Assembly (NCBI RefSeq): GCF_024703895.1
Contig: NZ_CP087968.1
Location: 744,001 to 808,000, forward strand
DNA: 64,000 nucleotides
From: Nocardioides sp. B-3
Lineage (GTDB): Bacteria; Actinomycetota; Actinomycetes; Propionibacteriales; Nocardioidaceae
Direction: 5' to 3'
Position numbers and translations under genes: made by a program
Part shown: positions 62,419 through 64,000 of the stretch, in pieces
Layout of the letters: the number at the start of each line of letters is the position of its first letter
How positions within the stretch are numbered: position 1 is the stretch's first letter
The notes under the pieces: generated by a model
Seen by the model: the letters and a program-made list of their open reading frames with translations, nothing else
What the model was told of the DNA's origin: nothing
The model's database searches: none

Positions 62419-64000
62419 CAGGATTCGGTCCGTGCATGCAGGGCAGCGAAAACGCGCTCGGGTGACATCGGCAGCTCGGTGAGCTGCGCACCGATCGCGT
62501 CTGCGATCGCCTGCGCGATCACCGGGGCAACGGGGAGCATGGTCCCCTCCCCCATGCCCTTCGCCCCGAACGGACCGGCCCCATGCCCCTGTTCCCGGGT
62601 GAGGGACCAGAAGCGCTCCGGGATGTCCTCCGCCAGTGGCACCCGATAGTCGAGCGCCTCGGCGTTGACCGGCCGGTCACCGTCGTAGCGGAGTTCCTCG
62701 AAGAGTGACTGGCCGAGCCCGAAGACTGCGGCGCCCTCGTCCTGACCGCGGCACCCGAGCTTGTTGATCACCTTGCCGGCGTCGCCGCTCACGACCAGCT
62801 GGAGCACGGTCACCTTGCCGGTCTCCGGGTCGACCTCGACCTCGGCGGCTGCCCAGCCGACCTCCCAGAAGACGCACGGCGCCTCCAGCGGCGCGCGATG
62901 GGAATTGCCGGACTTGAAGAATCCGTCGGCGGTGAACTCGAACCCGGTGCCGCCGAAAACCCCCATGACCAGCGGCGCGAGCGCATGCTCGGTGCCGTCC
63001 GGCCCACCCACGACCCAGTCCCGCAGCGTCAGCGATTCGGGGGTCGAGGTCCAGTTGACCGGCGGCCCACGCGAGGACGTCGCGGCGTACCTTCTCCGCG
63101 GCCTGCTGTACCGCCTGCCCCATGACCGCGATGCCGGAGGACGCGTTGGTGCCCCGGTCGAACGGCGTGTTGTCCGTGTCTATGTTGGCGAACACGACCA
63201 CGGCGGGGGCGCAGCCGAGGACCTCGGCCACGATCTGGCACAGCGCGGACTGGCTGCCCTGACCCATCTCGGTCAGGCCGCTCGACAAGAAGACGTCACC
63301 CTTGGTGGAGACCTTCACCCGGGCCTGCGCCGGCTTGTTCACGCCCCCGCCGTCCTTCATGCCGATGCAGACACCCATGCCGCGATGGGGCACCTTCGCC
63401 CGGCGGTGGTAGCCGATCTCGTCCGCAACGAGCCGCAGCCCCTCGCGGAGGTCCGAGTCGATCGGCGCCTCACCGGGGACGTACTCCTCGCCCAGTTCCT
63501 TGAGGTTCTTCATCCGCAGGTCGAACGGGTCGATTCGGAGTCGTTCGGCGATCAGGTCGACCCGGCGCTCGCTGGCCCGGGTGGCTCGGGTGCCGCCGAA
63601 GCCGCGGAAGGCACCGGCCGGGACGGTGTTGGTGGTCACCACCCGGGCGATCGAGTCGATGTGCTGCCAGCGGTAGGCACCCGGCGTGCGGTAGCCCGCC
63701 TTCTCACAGACGAGCGGACTCAGCTCGGCATAGGCACCTCCGTTGAGGAGGACCCGAGCCTCTCGTGCCACGAACGTGCCGTCGGCCATCACACCGGTCC
63801 GGTAGATGAGGCGTGCGGCGTGCTGCGACACCGTCAGGAAGACCTCCTCGGTGGTCATGGCATAGCGCACAGGACGGCCGCCGCTGAGCTGAGAGAGGCG
63901 TACGGCGACCGGGTCGGCCTTCAGGCCGTTCTTTGCGCCGAAGCCGCCGCCGAGGAGCATCGTCTGCACACGGATCCGGTTCTCCGGCATTCCGAAGGTC
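62418..64000 (-). CDS. Xanthine dehydrogenase-family molybdenum hydroxylase large subunit (partial, frameshifted)
   Basis: C-terminal part of about 525 aa; the N-terminus lies beyond the window end. LLGGGFGAKNGLKADPVAVR, TTNTVPAGAFRGFGGTRATR (MPT/substrate region), VFLSSGLTEMGQGSQSALCQ (GQG motif), and the active-site Glu in GAKGMGEGTMLPVAPVIAQA. One shift near 63020. It hydroxylates an aromatic or N-heterocyclic carbon with water. The small and medium subunits are not in the window. It opens the minus-strand cluster. Confidence 0.88.

Overview
The window is high-GC DNA (roughly 70 percent by eye) from an actinobacterium, most likely Nocardioidaceae (Nocardioides-like). The gene types support this: GTG starts, a DUF4245 protein, a DUF1707 protein, a SigE-type sigma factor, PhoH with a PIN domain, and a ThiO-type thiazole route. 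About fifty of the roughly seventy genes are broken by single-base indels, usually in short G or C runs, while the protein stays conserved on both sides. I read these as residual long-read errors, not pseudogenes. The intervals below therefore span the whole reconstructed gene and state where the frame changes.

Layout. 1-9 kb: end of a fatty-acid desaturase, a PucR regulator, DUF4245, a MerR/Mop molybdate-responsive protein with modABC, glpX and two alpha/beta hydrolases. 8.8-13.2 kb: a sugar ABC operon (lipoprotein, two permeases, ATPase) closed by a perfect 16-bp terminator stem. 13.2-21 kb: a choice-of-anchor B protein, a DUF1707 protein, and a compact thiamine operon (thiE-thiO-thiS-thiG-tenI-like-thiD-thiC) behind a TPP riboswitch. 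21-29 kb: a flavin monooxygenase, class I fumarase, a DUF559 endonuclease-like gene bracketed by palindromic repeats, a TTC38-like protein running on from an FAD protein, and a spermidine-synthase-like protein. 29-43 kb: TetR, an ArsR/SRPBCC pair with a perfect operator, a sigma factor with a membrane partner, class II fumarase, a methyltransferase, GNAT, a guanidine-III riboswitch before a shortened SMR exporter, a transglycosylase, phoH, uppS, hemolysin III, DUF1353 and a YyaL-type protein.

43.2-64 kb looks acquired. It begins with the N-terminal remnant of a site-specific integrase beside the 5' end of yyaL, with repeats that resemble integrase arm sites. An AT-richer block follows: a TauABC/SsuABC-like transporter, hydrolase, VOC protein, MarR and SDR. 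Next is a long minus-strand catabolic cluster: molybdenum hydroxylase, aspartate-dehydrogenase-like, aldehyde dehydrogenase, RidA, cupin, ferredoxin reductase, two-domain VOC dioxygenase, hydrolase, two SDRs, a TPP enzyme, a degenerate hydrolase, a 72-aa protein, a Rieske oxygenase, a 112-aa protein and a second RidA. Together these resemble a ring hydroxylation, meta-cleavage and deamination route for a nitrogen-bearing aromatic or heteroaromatic compound. The substrate cannot be read from sequence.

The most unusual structures are the palindrome-flanked DUF559 gene, the chimeric yyaL end at the island boundary, the uncharacterised catabolic cluster with two orphan small proteins around the Rieske oxygenase, and the guanidine riboswitch driving an exporter that lacks its signature helix.
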